This document shows, piece by piece, positions 34,305-46,810 of a stretch of 64,000 bases of DNA (within the stretch, counting starts at the first letter, position 1; each line of letters starts with the position of its first letter). The translations under genes were made by a program, and so were the position numbers. The stretch is from NCBI GenBank assembly GCA_023653785.1, contig JAMKCH010012495.1:124001-188000 (forward strand). The letters run 5' to 3'. A model generated the notes under the pieces. It was given only the letters and a program-made list of their open reading frames with translations. It made no database searches and was not told the DNA's origin. This DNA is from Ophioderma brevispina. Lineage: Eukaryota; Echinodermata; Ophiuroidea; Amphilepidida; Ophiodermatidae.

Positions 34305-35475
34305 AACCCTCGTCTTACCAGCACTTTAGTAGCACGGTTTACGGGAGTGGGGGTGGGGGGATGGGCGGTGACCACCTTCGAGGGAGTTCGTTATAAAGCA
34401 TTCCGATTGCTTATGATTTTGATAACAGTGTATAGGTATAGTCATATTTCTTTCCATTGGCGACCAACAATAAGTACCAATATTACCTAGTATAGCATCA
34501 CAATGCTGTCATAAAGTCACGACTCAGTTAAATTATCATTTTCACAGAAAATTAGTATAGGACGAAATCCAATTTTGCGCTATGAAGGTAGGAATACAGG
34601 ATTTTCATGCGGTTTCAGCTCTAATTGATGACAATTGACTATATTGCATAAACATGAAGTTTAGAGCCCTATATGGTACCATTAAATTTCTTGGATGGCA
34701 AGCACCCCCTCTACCTTCTTGACCTTTTGGCCCCATACCCTAACTCGGTGAAGGTATACTTCTCTTAAACCTCGTCTACCAAGGAGAACTTCACTCCGGT
34801 GCGCTAAAACGCTAAAAAAAAATTTCAAAAGCTTCTAGGTAATCGTTCTCATCCTTTCCGGTCATTTTAGCGAAAAAAATGGAAGCGCACCTTCACCGGG
34901 GTTAGGGGTTTTATGCCGTCAAAGTCGAAGGGTAAGGGGGTGGTGGTTGCCACCCAAGGATTCGTGTTTAGGTGGATTTTTGAAAAGATATTATGCACAG
35001 TCGGCTCTAAAAAACATTTTATTTATGTAAAAACTAGCCAATTGCCATCATTTAGAGCTGAAAAACGCATGAAAATCGATATTCCTACGCTGTTTTAGCG
35101 CAAAGGATTTCGCCTATTTCTATGGAAAATGCCCAATTTGCCGACTCGGGACTTGATGACTTCATTGTTGACGCCAACTAGTATGTTGGTCACGTTATTT
35201 TGGTATCAATGGAAAGGAGGAGGAACCATTAGCTATCCACTGGTATTAAAATCATAAGCATCGGGTGTCTTTTAAAAAATTCTTCGGTAGGGGGGGTGGG
35301 AACCACCCGCCATTTGGGTAAAACCGTGTTACAAAAAAAGCTTGGTAGACGAGGGTTTAATATCCAGAAAGGATGAGGAAAGAGTACCCAGAAGCTTGTT
35401 AATGAAAGCTTTGGGCATTTTAAGCGCCGGATGGAAGTTCCCTGGGTGGTACCCCCTTGTTAAGATGAGAGTAAA
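34305..35475 (+). mobile_element. Family B element interrupted by another B element
   Basis: The left part runs 34305-34764 (from CCCTCGTCTTACCAGC to CGGTGAAGGTATACTTCTC). The right part resumes at about 35361 (TATCCAGAAAGGATGAGGAAAG) and ends TTAAGATGAGAGT near 35473. Together they match the uninterrupted element 32039-32649. Confidence 0.75.
34769..35356 (-). mobile_element. Family B element nested in an older B element
   Basis: 588 bp with TTAA at 34765-34768 and 35357-35360. It starts ACCTCGTCTACCAAGG and ends GCTTGGTAGACGAGGG, in reversed orientation relative to its host element. Absence of the insertion in the sister duplicate shows that it came after the duplication. Confidence 0.8.
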
Positions 35476-36829
35476 GTTTATCATAGAAGAGGAATATAAA
35501 CCAGGAAGGAACAAGTCCTTTTGAGGGGTATATTATGATACGAACCATTTTCATAATTACTTGAAATATGATCTGAAAATCCTGGAGGGGGGTCTCACTT
35601 TTAGTTTTGGGTAGGGATGTGCGCGGGGTTGAACATACCCAAAATGAGAGATTTTATCTATCACATCCTTATACCTGATTTGACGGAGGGTTGGGGCGAA
35701 GCCCCAGAAGCTGAGAGAAAACTAACTGTTAAAATGTATTTTGCCAATCTGGCAGCAGCACTATTTTTCACATTGGTTTGTAACTTCTTCATAATTATCT
35801 GATTGCCCGCTGTAAAAATATACTTGAACAGAAATCAACCCTTTCTTATACCAAGAAAAGGGAACCGTTCATTATACTCCCAAAACGTTGAAATGTCGCT
35901 TCATCTCGGCCGCACATCCCCGTACCCCCTTTTCCACTAATACCCCCCCCCCACATTTCAAAAAGCCCCAAAATTTTTTATAAATTTGTATTGCTTAGCA
36001 ATATTTTGCTTTAGTCTTTGTTACACCATACTAATTTTAAAACATCACAACCTACCTAATGGGGGGGGGGGGAACATGGCCCAAACTTCTAATGAAATTG
36101 CAACTTTGTTATCATGAATAGTTAGTATCTTCTATTCATTGTGCCAAAAAATACCAATACATTCAATCCCCATAAATGTTTCTTCTGTGACGTCCATTGT
36201 GAACGTGCACCCTCGCACATAATTATATGTTAGTTTTATGCAAGTTTAAAAAATAACGGAGTTATTTTGTTATGCTGTTGGCTTTTGTTTTATTCGCGTT
36301 GGGATTGCTTCTTTCTTCCATGGAGACATTACTCAAGTGGAAGCATTACATGTTGGACCCCTGCATAATTGTCATTAACGGTACGGCAGATTTTTATTTT
36401 AACTTTCTGTCTGCTGTTTATATCAATTTTAGTTTCCCCTATGTCTTTGTCCATTAGTTGAGATCAAAATTAAAGGAATTGTTTACTTACATCAAAAAAT
36501 TATGCTTGTAACCTGTTTTGATTTAACAGATTCAGGAATTCTTTGTTGTTTGGAATAACTCCCATTTCTTTCTAGAGTTTTATGTTGTCAGAATTACTCC
36601 GTCATTGCCTTTGAGAAGATGAGACAGAGATATTTATTCTCAGTTCATTTCCAGATATATCAACTGTACGATTTTCTGGCCTCATAATTTAGAGTGGCAA
36701 TAATTGTAATGATTTGAGCCCCACACAAAATTTGGAACAGAAACCATTTTGGTGTTTAAAATATACTCTGAAATAGTCCAAAAAATAATATATTAAAAGT
36801 CAACCAACTCAACCTAAGTGGACATGTAG

Positions 36830-37500
36830 AAATCCAGGGGGGTCCACACGTTTGTAAAGGGAAAAAATTAGGAATTGGTCGAATTTGATTTAACAGATGC
36901 TGTAGCCCACATTAATTGGGCTACTCCTAAGTTTAAAAAAAAGGTAGAGTTTGGGTCCTATCTGACAGCGTTACTGTTTTAGTACAATAGGCCATACAGT
37001 TCAAAGCTTCCTGGGGTTAAATTCAATAGAATGGTCCGATTTTGATCGGACTGGTTGTAAACTGTTAAATTTGTCCCCTAGATAATTAAAGTAAATAGAT
37101 TCTTTGTTTGAACTTTCTATATAGAATTACATAGCTATGCCAACTAGTGACCAAAAATCCCATAGCCCCTGTAGCCCCAGTCACATTTTGCGTTCCAATT
37201 AGGCAACGAACATTAAATAGATGGTGCAATCACCAGTATATTTTGGTTCTGTACCATTCGACGAACAATCTTGGGACACACCATTTTTTTATAACGACCG
37301 GATATATCTGAAAATTAACCAACCCCCATTTGGTGACCTTGAACCTATTTTGACTCATAACTATTGAATACAACCTGCACGATATGGCAACTATACCTTT
37401 TTAATCCTGGAAATTCAACGAACACGTTGGCATACTTTGTGGACGCGTTTTGATACTTTTCAAATATTTGACCCTGTATAAACTTACCCCTTTAAAACTA
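36830..37500. mobile_element. Foldback element family C, second copy
   Basis: Matches 25718-26402: ATGGTCCGATTTTGATCGGAC in the centre-left, CGAACAAT, GGTGACCTTGAACC, GGCAACTATACCTTTTTAATCC and GACCCTGTATAAAC on the right. The arms are partly complementary. Termini are poorly defined. Confidence 0.65.
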
Positions 37501-37939
37501 TTGTTCCACTCCTTTGATTTGAGTAGTTAGTATACTTTTGATATGTTGTTTGTAAAGGTAATTTTGTTTTTTTTCTCAATACAATTCTGTGGATGATTCT
37601 TTTGCAAATTAGTTTTGGGTTAAGGCAACATTTATCCTAATTTGACTGCCTATCTAGATTAAGTTACATCAATGTTTACAATCACAGATACGCACCTGGT
37701 CTATCACGACATGTTAAAGGTGCGAAGACTATGCCCATAAGTTACAGCATTCGATAGCTTATCACACCTATTGAGCACGAAATTTTAAAAGCACAATCCC
37801 TGCATGTGGCTCGCGCATATTGCCGGGCAGTGCTTGTTCGTTGCCCCCCCGAACATTGACGTCACATGTCGCCTCAACTATATCTCTAACCTTTCATCTT
37901 AATCCAAAGTAGTAAAAATGGCATTTACACATCAACAAC

Positions 37940-38220
37940 CATATCGCTATTTCTGCAGCCGGTTCACAGCTAACATTCGGTTTACAAAAAGCATACTGAC
38001 TGTTAGGTTCATTGACACCGTCATTAAAGAAGACGTAATTTTGCATATTAGGGTGTGATCACGGGTGGTATGCCATTTACGGGGGACCCGACTAGATTGG
38101 CCACTGCCTGAGTCCACGGCTAAATCGCAAAGCTCTTTTTCACAGCTTGAAGTTCGGGCATCTATAAGCCTTATGAAATGTCCAACTCTGCAGATGTCAC
38201 CGGTAAGGGACTTAAACATC
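37940..38220. repeat. Diverged direct repeat, copy 1
   Basis: TTCTGCAGCCGGTTCACAG, CGGTTTAC, GGTGGTATGCC, ACGGCTAAATC-CAA-GCTCTTT, GGCATCTATAA and GTCAC-G blocks recur in order at 38930-39200. A short minus-strand open frame across this copy is not kept in the other copy, so coding is not supported. Confidence 0.65.
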
Positions 38221-38631
38221 TGTTACCTTTTGTTTTCTTTTTATGCGTTTTCATTTCAACTGAATACCGCTAAACTACATAATGCAATTGCTAATGCATT
38301 TCATGGGTGTTGCAAATGAAAAGTGATTTCCCCCCCCATTGAGTTGTAATGTACCGGTTTTGCAATGTCCCATACATGAAATTTGTATCTTGTCATCACA
38401 TAACGGTTTAATTTATTTTTAATTACCATTGTGAGTTCTTAAATAATGTTGCTTACATGTTACTGCTAATCTTTACTCAAATGTACGCAGTGAACACCTA
38501 ATACTAAAATGAGCGGTTGCAGTTCATACAATCGTTTTAAAACTGAAACCGAATTCTTATTGCCCAATGGGTCCATGCTGAGATTCCCATTAATTCAGTA
38601 AAGTAAGCAATTTATTTAACCATAGGTTTTA

Positions 38632-38636
38632 TGTAT

Positions 38637-38667
<31 letters not shown>

Positions 38668-38668
38668 C
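38632..38668. repeat. (TTTA)n microsatellite
   Basis: About nine TTTA units. Confidence 0.9.
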
Positions 38669-38929
38669 TAACTTATTTTCTCCCGTACTTTGTCTATCGG
38701 TGAAAAGGGATCCATTTGAAGGAATTTTATATCTATACTGCTCAACAGTGTGCCCCCTCATATTTTCGAGAGACATTTTATTCCGTCATATTTCTTATCC
38801 AGGTCATTGCTTACAAACACAAACAAACGCATTTCTTATTTGCCCTTTGGACATTAGTCAAAGTTGGCGCACATCACTTTCAAGCTGCTACTAACCTAAA
38901 AAAAAATAGAAACTAGAATAAAAGAAATT

Positions 38930-39200
38930 TTTTGCTATTGCTGCAGCCAGTTCGCAGATAACTGTTCGGTTTACGGCGGCATATTGACCTTACGTGTTAA
39001 TTGCAACCTCTTAGTACATATATTTTTGACTCTTAGGCGTAATCACTGGCGGTATGCCGGGTACAGTTGGACGGCGACCATGCATTGAAAAGTGCGAGTT
39101 ACGGCTTAATCACAACGCTCTTTCCCGGCGTGACGTTTGGGCTTCTATAACCCTAAAGGAAAAGGTCCCTCAAGCCTGTCACTGACATGGGATATAAACA
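38930..39200. repeat. Diverged direct repeat, copy 2
   Basis: Partner of 37940-38220 with the same block order (GCTGCAGCCAGTTCGCAG, TTCGGTTTAC, GGCGGTATGCC, ACGGCTTAATCACAACGCTCTTT). Identity is modest; the duplication is old. Confidence 0.65.
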
Positions 39201-41155
39201 CAACACTTTTATAACCTAGTTAACTTCTTCCTTCGTTTTTTTTTTTTTACCTGGACTGCACCTAAATACATCAATTGCTCTTTTTTTTTATTCATTATCA
39301 CTTAGATGGAAAATAATTTTGGTCAGAAAATACAAACAAATATCTCTTGGAACCGAGTTTCACACATTTGAGACATTTTGTGTGGGGATTGCTCAATTAA
39401 AAAAAAAGATTCTTAGAAACAAACGTAAGATCATTGAACCTTCTAAACGGCCTGCTTTCGTTTTTGGTTTAAACTGTTAGATAATCTTATAAAACTTCCG
39501 CTTTGAATGTAATTCTAAACGAAGGTTACGTCTTCTAAAGCTATTGAAATACCTTTTTGCGGACAGTTGATCTTTTTGTTTCATGCAAGCTAATGAGCTG
39601 TCATAATATCTGTACATTTGTAAGGAGTTAGGGCAACTTTGGACCAAAACCGCGTTTTGCTTAAGACATATCAGATTAAAAATGAGATATAGAAAGGGAA
39701 AAAAAAAGGGAAAAAAACTGGCACCGCAGCAGGTGCAAAGGAATAAAAAACGATACCGGCAAGTGAATGTAAACGAAAAGTTTATTCTACAGCCAATTTG
39801 AAATGGAAAAGTGGTGGGCGAATGGCAATTACATAATGTAATAAACATTGCGATTACAAGAGCAAGCCTTTATATTGAACACTTTTGTTGCATTCCGTAT
39901 TTTTTTTTTTTTTAAGTTTTGGAAATCGTTGACAACATGTATTATAATTATTGTGGTCCAAAAGGGCGGGAGTTCCTTGGGATCCCAAATAATAGAGAAA
40001 GCTTCCATAACAAACTTTTGCCACTAATTTAGCACGTGTGAAGGGTCAATAAGGCATCAGCAATCAAAACTTAACTGATTGTTGAGACTGTAAATTTGGG
40101 CCATTAATTTTTTAAAAAACAAGAGAAAGGAACTAGGCAAAAGGGCAGAAAAGAAAATACAAGGGGCCTTCACTTACATTACATACTTGGGAAACTAAAC
40201 GTGTTTGACGGACTGTATTACATGTAAAAGGGGATGGCCCCGATTTAAGGATATGAAATTCTATTGATAGATTGGCTTCACTCCAAAACCCCATCTGTAA
40301 AGTTTCGCGCCACTATTCCAGTCCGTTTTGATGCGGAGAGTAAAGACGTGAGTTTGTAAGCCCATAGAGCACTGTGTAAAATTAAAATGGGTCGACCAAA
40401 ATGGGGCACATTTTCACTCATAATTTCCAAACCAAACATCCTTTGGCTCTAAGATTTCACAGGGTAAATGAGAAAAATAGTAGCTTTCTTTTGATACCAA
40501 AATGTTGACCATTTCCGGTAAATTCTGGGGCTTCTGGGGACGAGGCTATTAGCGATCGGGCCATGGACCTTTAAAGTCAAATTTTGCAATATCAAGCAAT
40601 CCTGTATTTTTTTTTTCAGAAATACAAATCACTTCAAAAATAGTTTGTACAGTAATGGTTTTGCATAACCCATACTGACACGGATTCCTGTCAGCACATA
40701 AAAGATTACTTAGTTGAATGTTTTTATCATGTTTATTCCGTTATATGGGACTCGGTCTCTTCGTAGCAATTTTGTAGCCACTCTTTCGGGCTTGATTGCT
40801 TGAGTTTCAGTTCTACCGTATACTACAGTCTTGAATATGTATTAATTTAACCCCGAAGTTTGTAAATGTGGCCTGCATTCTGCATATAGATGCTTTTACC
40901 ACTAAAGAGGTAGCAGGGGGGCCTAAATTGCCATAATCTTGAATGAATACTTACAACCTTTATCACTTGTGAAGCAACGTAAAAAAGATTTGCGAAGTAC
41001 AACATTTAGATGTTTTGAAAGATGACGTTTGAAGTACAAATAGAAGGTTGGTCTTTTTCATTTCCCCTATTCATATTTCACAATCTGTATCTAAAAGAAA
41101 AAAACGGTATCTCCGGATTTTTTTTAGTGTTGGTGGTTTTTACTCTAAGTCAAAT
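39201..41155. other. No gene recognised
   Basis: AT-rich with several short T and A runs. A minus-strand open frame at 39477-39848 (about 120 codons) has low-complexity Phe-rich composition and no recognisable domain. Confidence 0.5.
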
Positions 41156-41182
41156 GTATATATATATATATATATATATATA
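41156..41182. repeat. (TA)n microsatellite
   Basis: Thirteen TA units. Confidence 0.95.
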
Positions 41183-41481
41183 GTAGAAAGTCCATGTAAT
41201 TCGCAGTAGCTATAAAAACATATATTTCATTGTCCCAATATAAGGAAATCGACCATAAATTGCATACAAAGTCCATTTTATTCTTACGCGTTCCCTCAGG
41301 CTCTATTACTATCATTCATTACGTCTGTCATCGCTGTTTGGGTTTTATGGAAGTGACTTAAAGGGATTCCGTTACAAGACTATCGTGTGCTTGCTTCGTG
41401 CGTGATAGGTTAGTTACAGCAATATGCGTTCCTGGAAAATAACCTAAATAAAAAATACAAAAAAAAAAATAACTTTCTTAA

Positions 41482-41833
41482 AGGTGCAACGAGAGAATTC
41501 ACATATCAGGTGTCCCTTTCAAAATTGAAAGTACTGATTTTTGACCTGATGTAAAGCTTTCTGTCAAAAAATGATTCCCATCTGAAAGGATTAATCTGAG
41601 AAATGTTTCTTTGGTACAGATATTGTGAAATTTCTAATTTTGTATAGGAGCAAATACGAAATTCAGCCTATGTTTTATATTGAAATATAAGCAAATCAAA
41701 ATCACTTTTTTTTCTCTCTTTGAAGACATTTCTGTAGCCAAATACAAGGTAAGAAGCCTATTGAGTGTCTAATCTATATGAAATTACTATTATGACACAA
41801 TATTCGGGTGCCTCAAAATCTCTTGTTGCACCT
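41482..41833. mobile_element. Short TTAA foldback element (AAAGGTGC ends)
   Basis: 352 bp between TTAA at 41478-41481 and 41834-41837. The left end AAAGGTGCAACGAGAGA and the right end TCTCTTGTTGCACCTTT are inverse copies with one mismatch. The first eight bases equal those of 19395-19721 and 53827-54162, but the interiors differ. Confidence 0.88.
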
Positions 41834-42217
41834 TTAACGCACACACGTATGTTGTGCGTGCATAAGGTGTTACATGAACTGTTTACAATGCTCTGCTGCA
41901 TATATGTGTATGTCCGTTAGATCTCCTTTATAACGAAAATCATGCTGGGCTCCATTGTTTTTCACATGTGATATTTCGGAGAATACTGCCAACTTTCTTG
42001 ACATAAACATTTCATTAGGAACGCCACTGACATTACCTCCGGGATTTTTCAAAAAATTCAAATCCAAGCGCACAGATTTACGAGTGCGCGTCCTCGACGA
42101 AAAACTACAAAACTGAATGAAATGAAATTTTCTGGTTGCATTACCGTAACTGGTCACAAATAAAAGATTTTTATTTAAAACACAAAATTGAATTCACTCA
42201 TCGTTATGAACCCCGTA

Positions 42218-42255
42218 AGAGAGAGAGAGATGGAGAGAGAGAGAGAGAGAGAGAG
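42218..42255. repeat. (GA)n microsatellite
   Basis: GA run with one TG interruption. Confidence 0.95.
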
Positions 42256-42309
42256 CGAAAAAAGCAGCGTCGTTGAACACGCTGAAAATACGTACGTTGA
42301 TCATAAATC

Positions 42310-42710
42310 ACACACTGTAAAAATTTCCGTAAACTTAAGAAAGACACCAGATTTTCCGTAATTTACGGAAAAATATGTTTTAGTAGAAAACAATAAAATT
42401 AACAAAACCAAAAAAAAAAAAAAACATAAAAAATAGCTAAAAAAAATGTTATTTACCGGAAATATTTCAAATTTTCTGGCAGCAATAATTTCCGGACTTT
42501 TTTTTGGTCCGTCACTTATTTTTTCACAAATTACGGAAACATGCGTCAATACACATGTTTTTCCATAATATGAGACAAATTTCTGTAAAATTACTGTCAA
42601 AGTTCCGTTAATTGACAGATATTTCTGTAATTTTACCCTAAAAATGACTGGAAATACTGCGCTCAGAAATTTCCGTAAATTACGGGGGGACGCCACATTT
42701 TTAACATTTG
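42310..42710. repeat. Region dense in TTCCGTAAATTACGG-type palindromes
   Basis: Starts ACACTGTAAAAATTTCCGTAAAC and ends GAAATTTCCGTAAATTACGG. Between them variants of TTCCGTAA, TTACGGAA, TTACCGGAAA and TTCTGTAAAATTAC recur at least eight times on both strands. The outer ends pair loosely, so this may be a foldback element. A 142-codon minus-strand frame crosses it but follows the repeated motif and is not credible as a gene. Confidence 0.6.
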
Positions 42711-42719
42711 CAGTCACGA

Positions 42720-44734
42720 AGTATAACAAAGTTCATATTAGGTCTTTGAAAGCCCGCCGCCATCAGAAAATATTGCAACATTACATAATCGTTGTCTTAC
42801 TTTAGCTTTGTCTGAACTGAATACCATCATTCGCATATTGATTTGCCATATCCCTGATACATTCACGCGCGGCGCGACAACACACAACCTACCAACCATT
42901 TCCCCCATATTGTTAAGGGATAAGCAGCGATAACACAAGAAATAAAACCACTTGGAAAAACAAGCATTGTTTCAAGCTTTTAAATCAAAGATAAGAATGC
43001 ACAATTACATATAACTATTTTAATGTAGGACTAAAAACACCAAATAGTGAAAAAATGGAAGTATTGAGGAAATTTGTCATACCGCCTCCCGCAAATAGGC
43101 ATACAGCCTTGATGTCTCAAAAATCTATACTAAACAGTTGATTGTGGTTTAACAACCCGTACCTAAACAAAACAAGATCAATACTCTTTGTGTTTGTGGT
43201 CAAACTGTACAGGTCACGATGGCAGAGTATTACGTTATTAAATCTGGACGTTCACATGGGAAGGCCCGGGGAAGGCCTTTTTTGATCTCAAGTCGAAATT
43301 TTGATTCGACGTATAGAACATTTAAGAATGGCTAAACAGTACTGCCTTGTCTTTACTACACCGATTTCAAGCCAACCACTTTCAGGTTATGTTAACACAT
43401 CCATCACAGTATAACAACAATACCAAATATGAATTATGATGTGTTTTCAAGTTCAGATCAGCAAATCGTGTTATGTCTTAGGATCAGAAGAAGAAACTAA
43501 GTATTTAACTAAAGTTTAAAGTTTTAAAGTCAACTTACCGCGATACATGGATTGTTTGTTGTAGCTAACATAAGGCGCTCTCATGACATCATATAAAACC
43601 CAAGGCATCATAAATAAATCGGGATATGCCAATCGGCGATCATGGCAGTGGAGGCATGATGGACAGTGCCGTGTACAACGGCATGCGACCGTGGCGCTGT
43701 GTTGTGAGAGATTTTAGGCCCTGAAACTAGACTACGTGCTAGGCTGCTAGCTAATACGACATCGTTGATCTCTACATACCGTCTTGGGCATTTGGCACAC
43801 AGTCTCTAGGAAAATGATGATACCACCGTGGACAAATCCACGTTAGAAATAAAATATTACCATTGAGAAACCAAAAACATAGTGTGAGGTATTTAATACG
43901 CTTGTTCGTAGGTACTTGAAAATGTTAACATTCCAAAACATTTGAGTTATACGATGTTCATTGGAGTTCTACTGATTCCATCCATTTTAGATGCGCTTAT
44001 CCGCTTCAACCTTGAGGTGATTCCATAAATATCAATTTAGCAGCCCATCCACTGTGCTATAGTCTCATCACAAGAACGTTGTTCACAGCCACTCCATTCA
44101 GAAGATTCCATTAAAGTGATGAACAGATGTCAATGCAATCACATCGATAAATTCCTGAATATCAATATCTTACTCCCATTTCCTACTTTATTCAAATTTT
44201 CAATTTTACTTCTCCCTGTTATATACAAGCATGTAGTCACATATCTATATTGAAAGTAAACCTTACCATGAAAACAAGGGACAATTCAAAAAAAATGTAC
44301 ATCAACAAATCGTTAAAATAGACCAGTTAAAAGACTAAAGTGCAACATGAAAAAATGCTCTCTATTAATCTTAAGGATGGTAATCATTTAAGGAACGGAA
44401 CAAAGTGCGCTCACAGAAATTTCAGCATATATCACAACCTAATTTGTCTTTTGCGTACGCTGTGAATTTTGATAAATGAGTGAAACATTGTACTTATCAC
44501 CAATGTACGAGGAACTAAACAATCAACCACTTTTCGTATATGGCTAAAGTTAGCGATTCTGACCATGATTCACATTTCACTGACAGCTGAGGTTACAGTA
44601 TATTCAAACTACTTCACTTACGGAATACGCGACTTCGTATGGTTCTAAAGTACAACATTCTAATGTTGCTGTTTCGATTCTTTGTTGGAAAAAAGACGCC
44701 TCCATTGATTAGATCGCTGTTAGAAATGACACCA
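42720..44734. other. No gene recognised
   Basis: No supported coding, RNA or repeat feature apart from AT-rich background. Confidence 0.5.
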
Positions 44735-44839
44735 GTACACACACACCAAACACACCACACACACATATATATATAATATATATATATATTATAGTATATA
44801 TAGATAGATATTATATAGATATATAGATATAGATAGTAG

Positions 44840-44878
<39 letters not shown>
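44735..44878. repeat. Complex (CA)n/(TA)n/(TAGA)n low-complexity tract
   Basis: CACA units followed by TA and TAGATA units. The Tyr/Ile-rich minus frame read through it is an artefact of the repeat. Confidence 0.95.
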
Positions 44879-44880
<2 letters not shown>

Positions 44881-45469
44881 GAAGTGGGGAAGTGATACCA
44901 CAAGATTACAGTTAAAACACTTTTCAGGGTAAGCAATTTGAAAACTTCAAAGCTAACTGGCATTTGTCATTCGTCTCAAGATGTGTTTTTTGGCATAAAA
45001 GCTGCTAGGTAAATAGACGCAAAGGTAGTTCTGCATATACAAAATGCTTACTCTTAGTTGTTTGTTTCGTTATTAACATGCATTGAACATCAAAAGTCTT
45101 GTAAGAAGCCAGTGTGGGCCAGGGTTAATAACAGTCGCGACATTGATCGACAAAGATGGCGAATAAGTGTTGTGACGGAAGATTACAAATGATATGAAAC
45201 AACTTCAACAAATATCAGTTTTCGTGAGATCATCTTTGGCACGTGTTTTGTAACAAGGAAGACAAAAAGGGAAAAACCGTACATTGGTAATAACGTTATT
45301 TATTGATTTACCCCCCTTTGGAATATGAATGAAAGGTTTATTAAAGAAGGCTCTATTAAACATAAACAGGTAAGGACAAAATACATGCCATTCTGTTGCT
45401 CTATATTGCATCAACAAAATCCTCTCATGTCTATGATCTACGTGTGTTCTACTCAATCTCAAACTAATG

Positions 45470-45640
45470 AAGGGTTTGTGAGCGTGAATGAAATGTGCCA
45501 ATTTACAGGATAAAGTTACAGGCGATTCCTCGCTTTTAATAATGCATAGCGTAAATAACCAGGTAAACGCCTGGTAGATTCAATTACCTACTACGTAAGT
45601 CCTGACAAATGTAGCAGAATTACGTGGTATTTCTAGATTC
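45470..45640 (+). repeat. Dispersed repeat, partner of 27690-27890
   Basis: TGTGAGCGTGAATGAAATGTG, TTACAGGATAAAG, GCGTAAATAACCAGGTAAACGCCT, AGATTCAATTAC and GTATTTCTAG in the same order as the partner. Confidence 0.65.
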
Positions 45641-46770
45641 TAGACAGTTTTGTTTGCTACTCGGTGTAAGCTCTATTTTACTTGCAAATATTTTGAATTT
45701 AAATAGTTCAATTGATTGCAATATTTACATGTAGATGTTGTGAGAATTAGTTCACTAACATATAAAATCATAATTCCTTTGGCGTTGCATGTACAACACA
45801 ACATATTTCAAATTGAGACTTAATTCTTCCCGAGTTGATGTGATAGAATAAGCGCAACGCCATACGCAACCTTCGAACTGCCTATAAACATGATAAAATC
45901 TGAAGTCGCATGTTCACTTGGATTCCATTGTTTCTTGAGTATGGCAAAACGCATATAATTACAGCATCTTCATAATGCATGTGTGACATATGTATTATTT
46001 TCGAGTTTAACGTTTCTTGCCAAATTACGGAAAATGATTTTCCAATTGCTTCACATTATGTTTTAATCGATAATGTGATCTAACTGGGATTGTTTGAAGG
46101 GTGGGATAGTGCCAGCATTTCAAAGGCAGAATGGTGGATCCACATGTAAGGATCGTGCTTGACACCCGATTGTATTTCAAAAACCGTTTTGGAAACAAGA
46201 CATTATGTGATTTGGTGCATTTTAAGTTTATATTAAATTCTCAATCAAATGTTTAGTCTCTCTCTTTTAGATTTGATGTTTTGAATATCATCACCGATCA
46301 AAATGTACGGCTCTGCAGGCTTATAGAGCTACTAATATAAGATATTTAGAGCTGCTTTATAGTTCGGTCAAACGAATTGTGTCGTTGCATAAGCCTCTTT
46401 TGTGTATACGGCCTTAATGTCTAAAACAGGGTTAAGGTAATATAAGCTCACTTAAGATCCTAAAGATACCTAACTACCAAATATGCCACTATTTACATAA
46501 TAATGAATTACAGATTCGGATTATCACTAATTCAGCTAATTTATGTGTAAACTTTCAATGCAGGTATTGCAAAGGGTTCCTCCAGATCATCTATTTTATA
46601 GCCGCCATAATGGAATTTTTTAAACTGATATGTCACCATTTCTCTAAATTTATTGCAAATTTTAATACCAAGGCACATTTGTTTCTCATTTGTGAAGTCT
46701 ATGGAGTAATTATTATGAAATTATCTTTCATATAAGCCATATTAATTGCATCCATTTTGTAACTCTCTAT

Positions 46771-46810
46771 ATTCACAACACTCTATAGCCATTCACAACA
46801 CTCTATAGCC
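46771..46810. repeat. 20-bp perfect tandem duplication
   Basis: ATTCACAACACTCTATAGCC occurs twice in immediate succession. Confidence 0.95.

Larger units (their letters stand above)
34170..37020 (+). repeat. Direct duplication, copy 2, enlarged by a nested element
   Basis: Second copy of 31893-34169. It is about 590 bp longer because a family B element (34769-35356) inserted into it. It continues past the end of copy 1 into a complete family C element. All open frames in it are broken relative to copy 1, so neither copy looks coding. Confidence 0.85.

Noticed and set aside
37947..38219. Minus-strand open frame of 90 codons
   Set aside because: It lies in a repeat pair and the frame is not maintained in the partner at 38930-39200.
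42301..42729. Longest minus-strand open frame outside the GPCR (142 codons)
   Set aside because: It follows the TTCCGTAA motif cluster, has repeat-driven low-complexity composition and matches no known domain.
44614..44901. Tyr/Ile-rich minus-strand frame
   Set aside because: It is translation of a TA/TAGA microsatellite.
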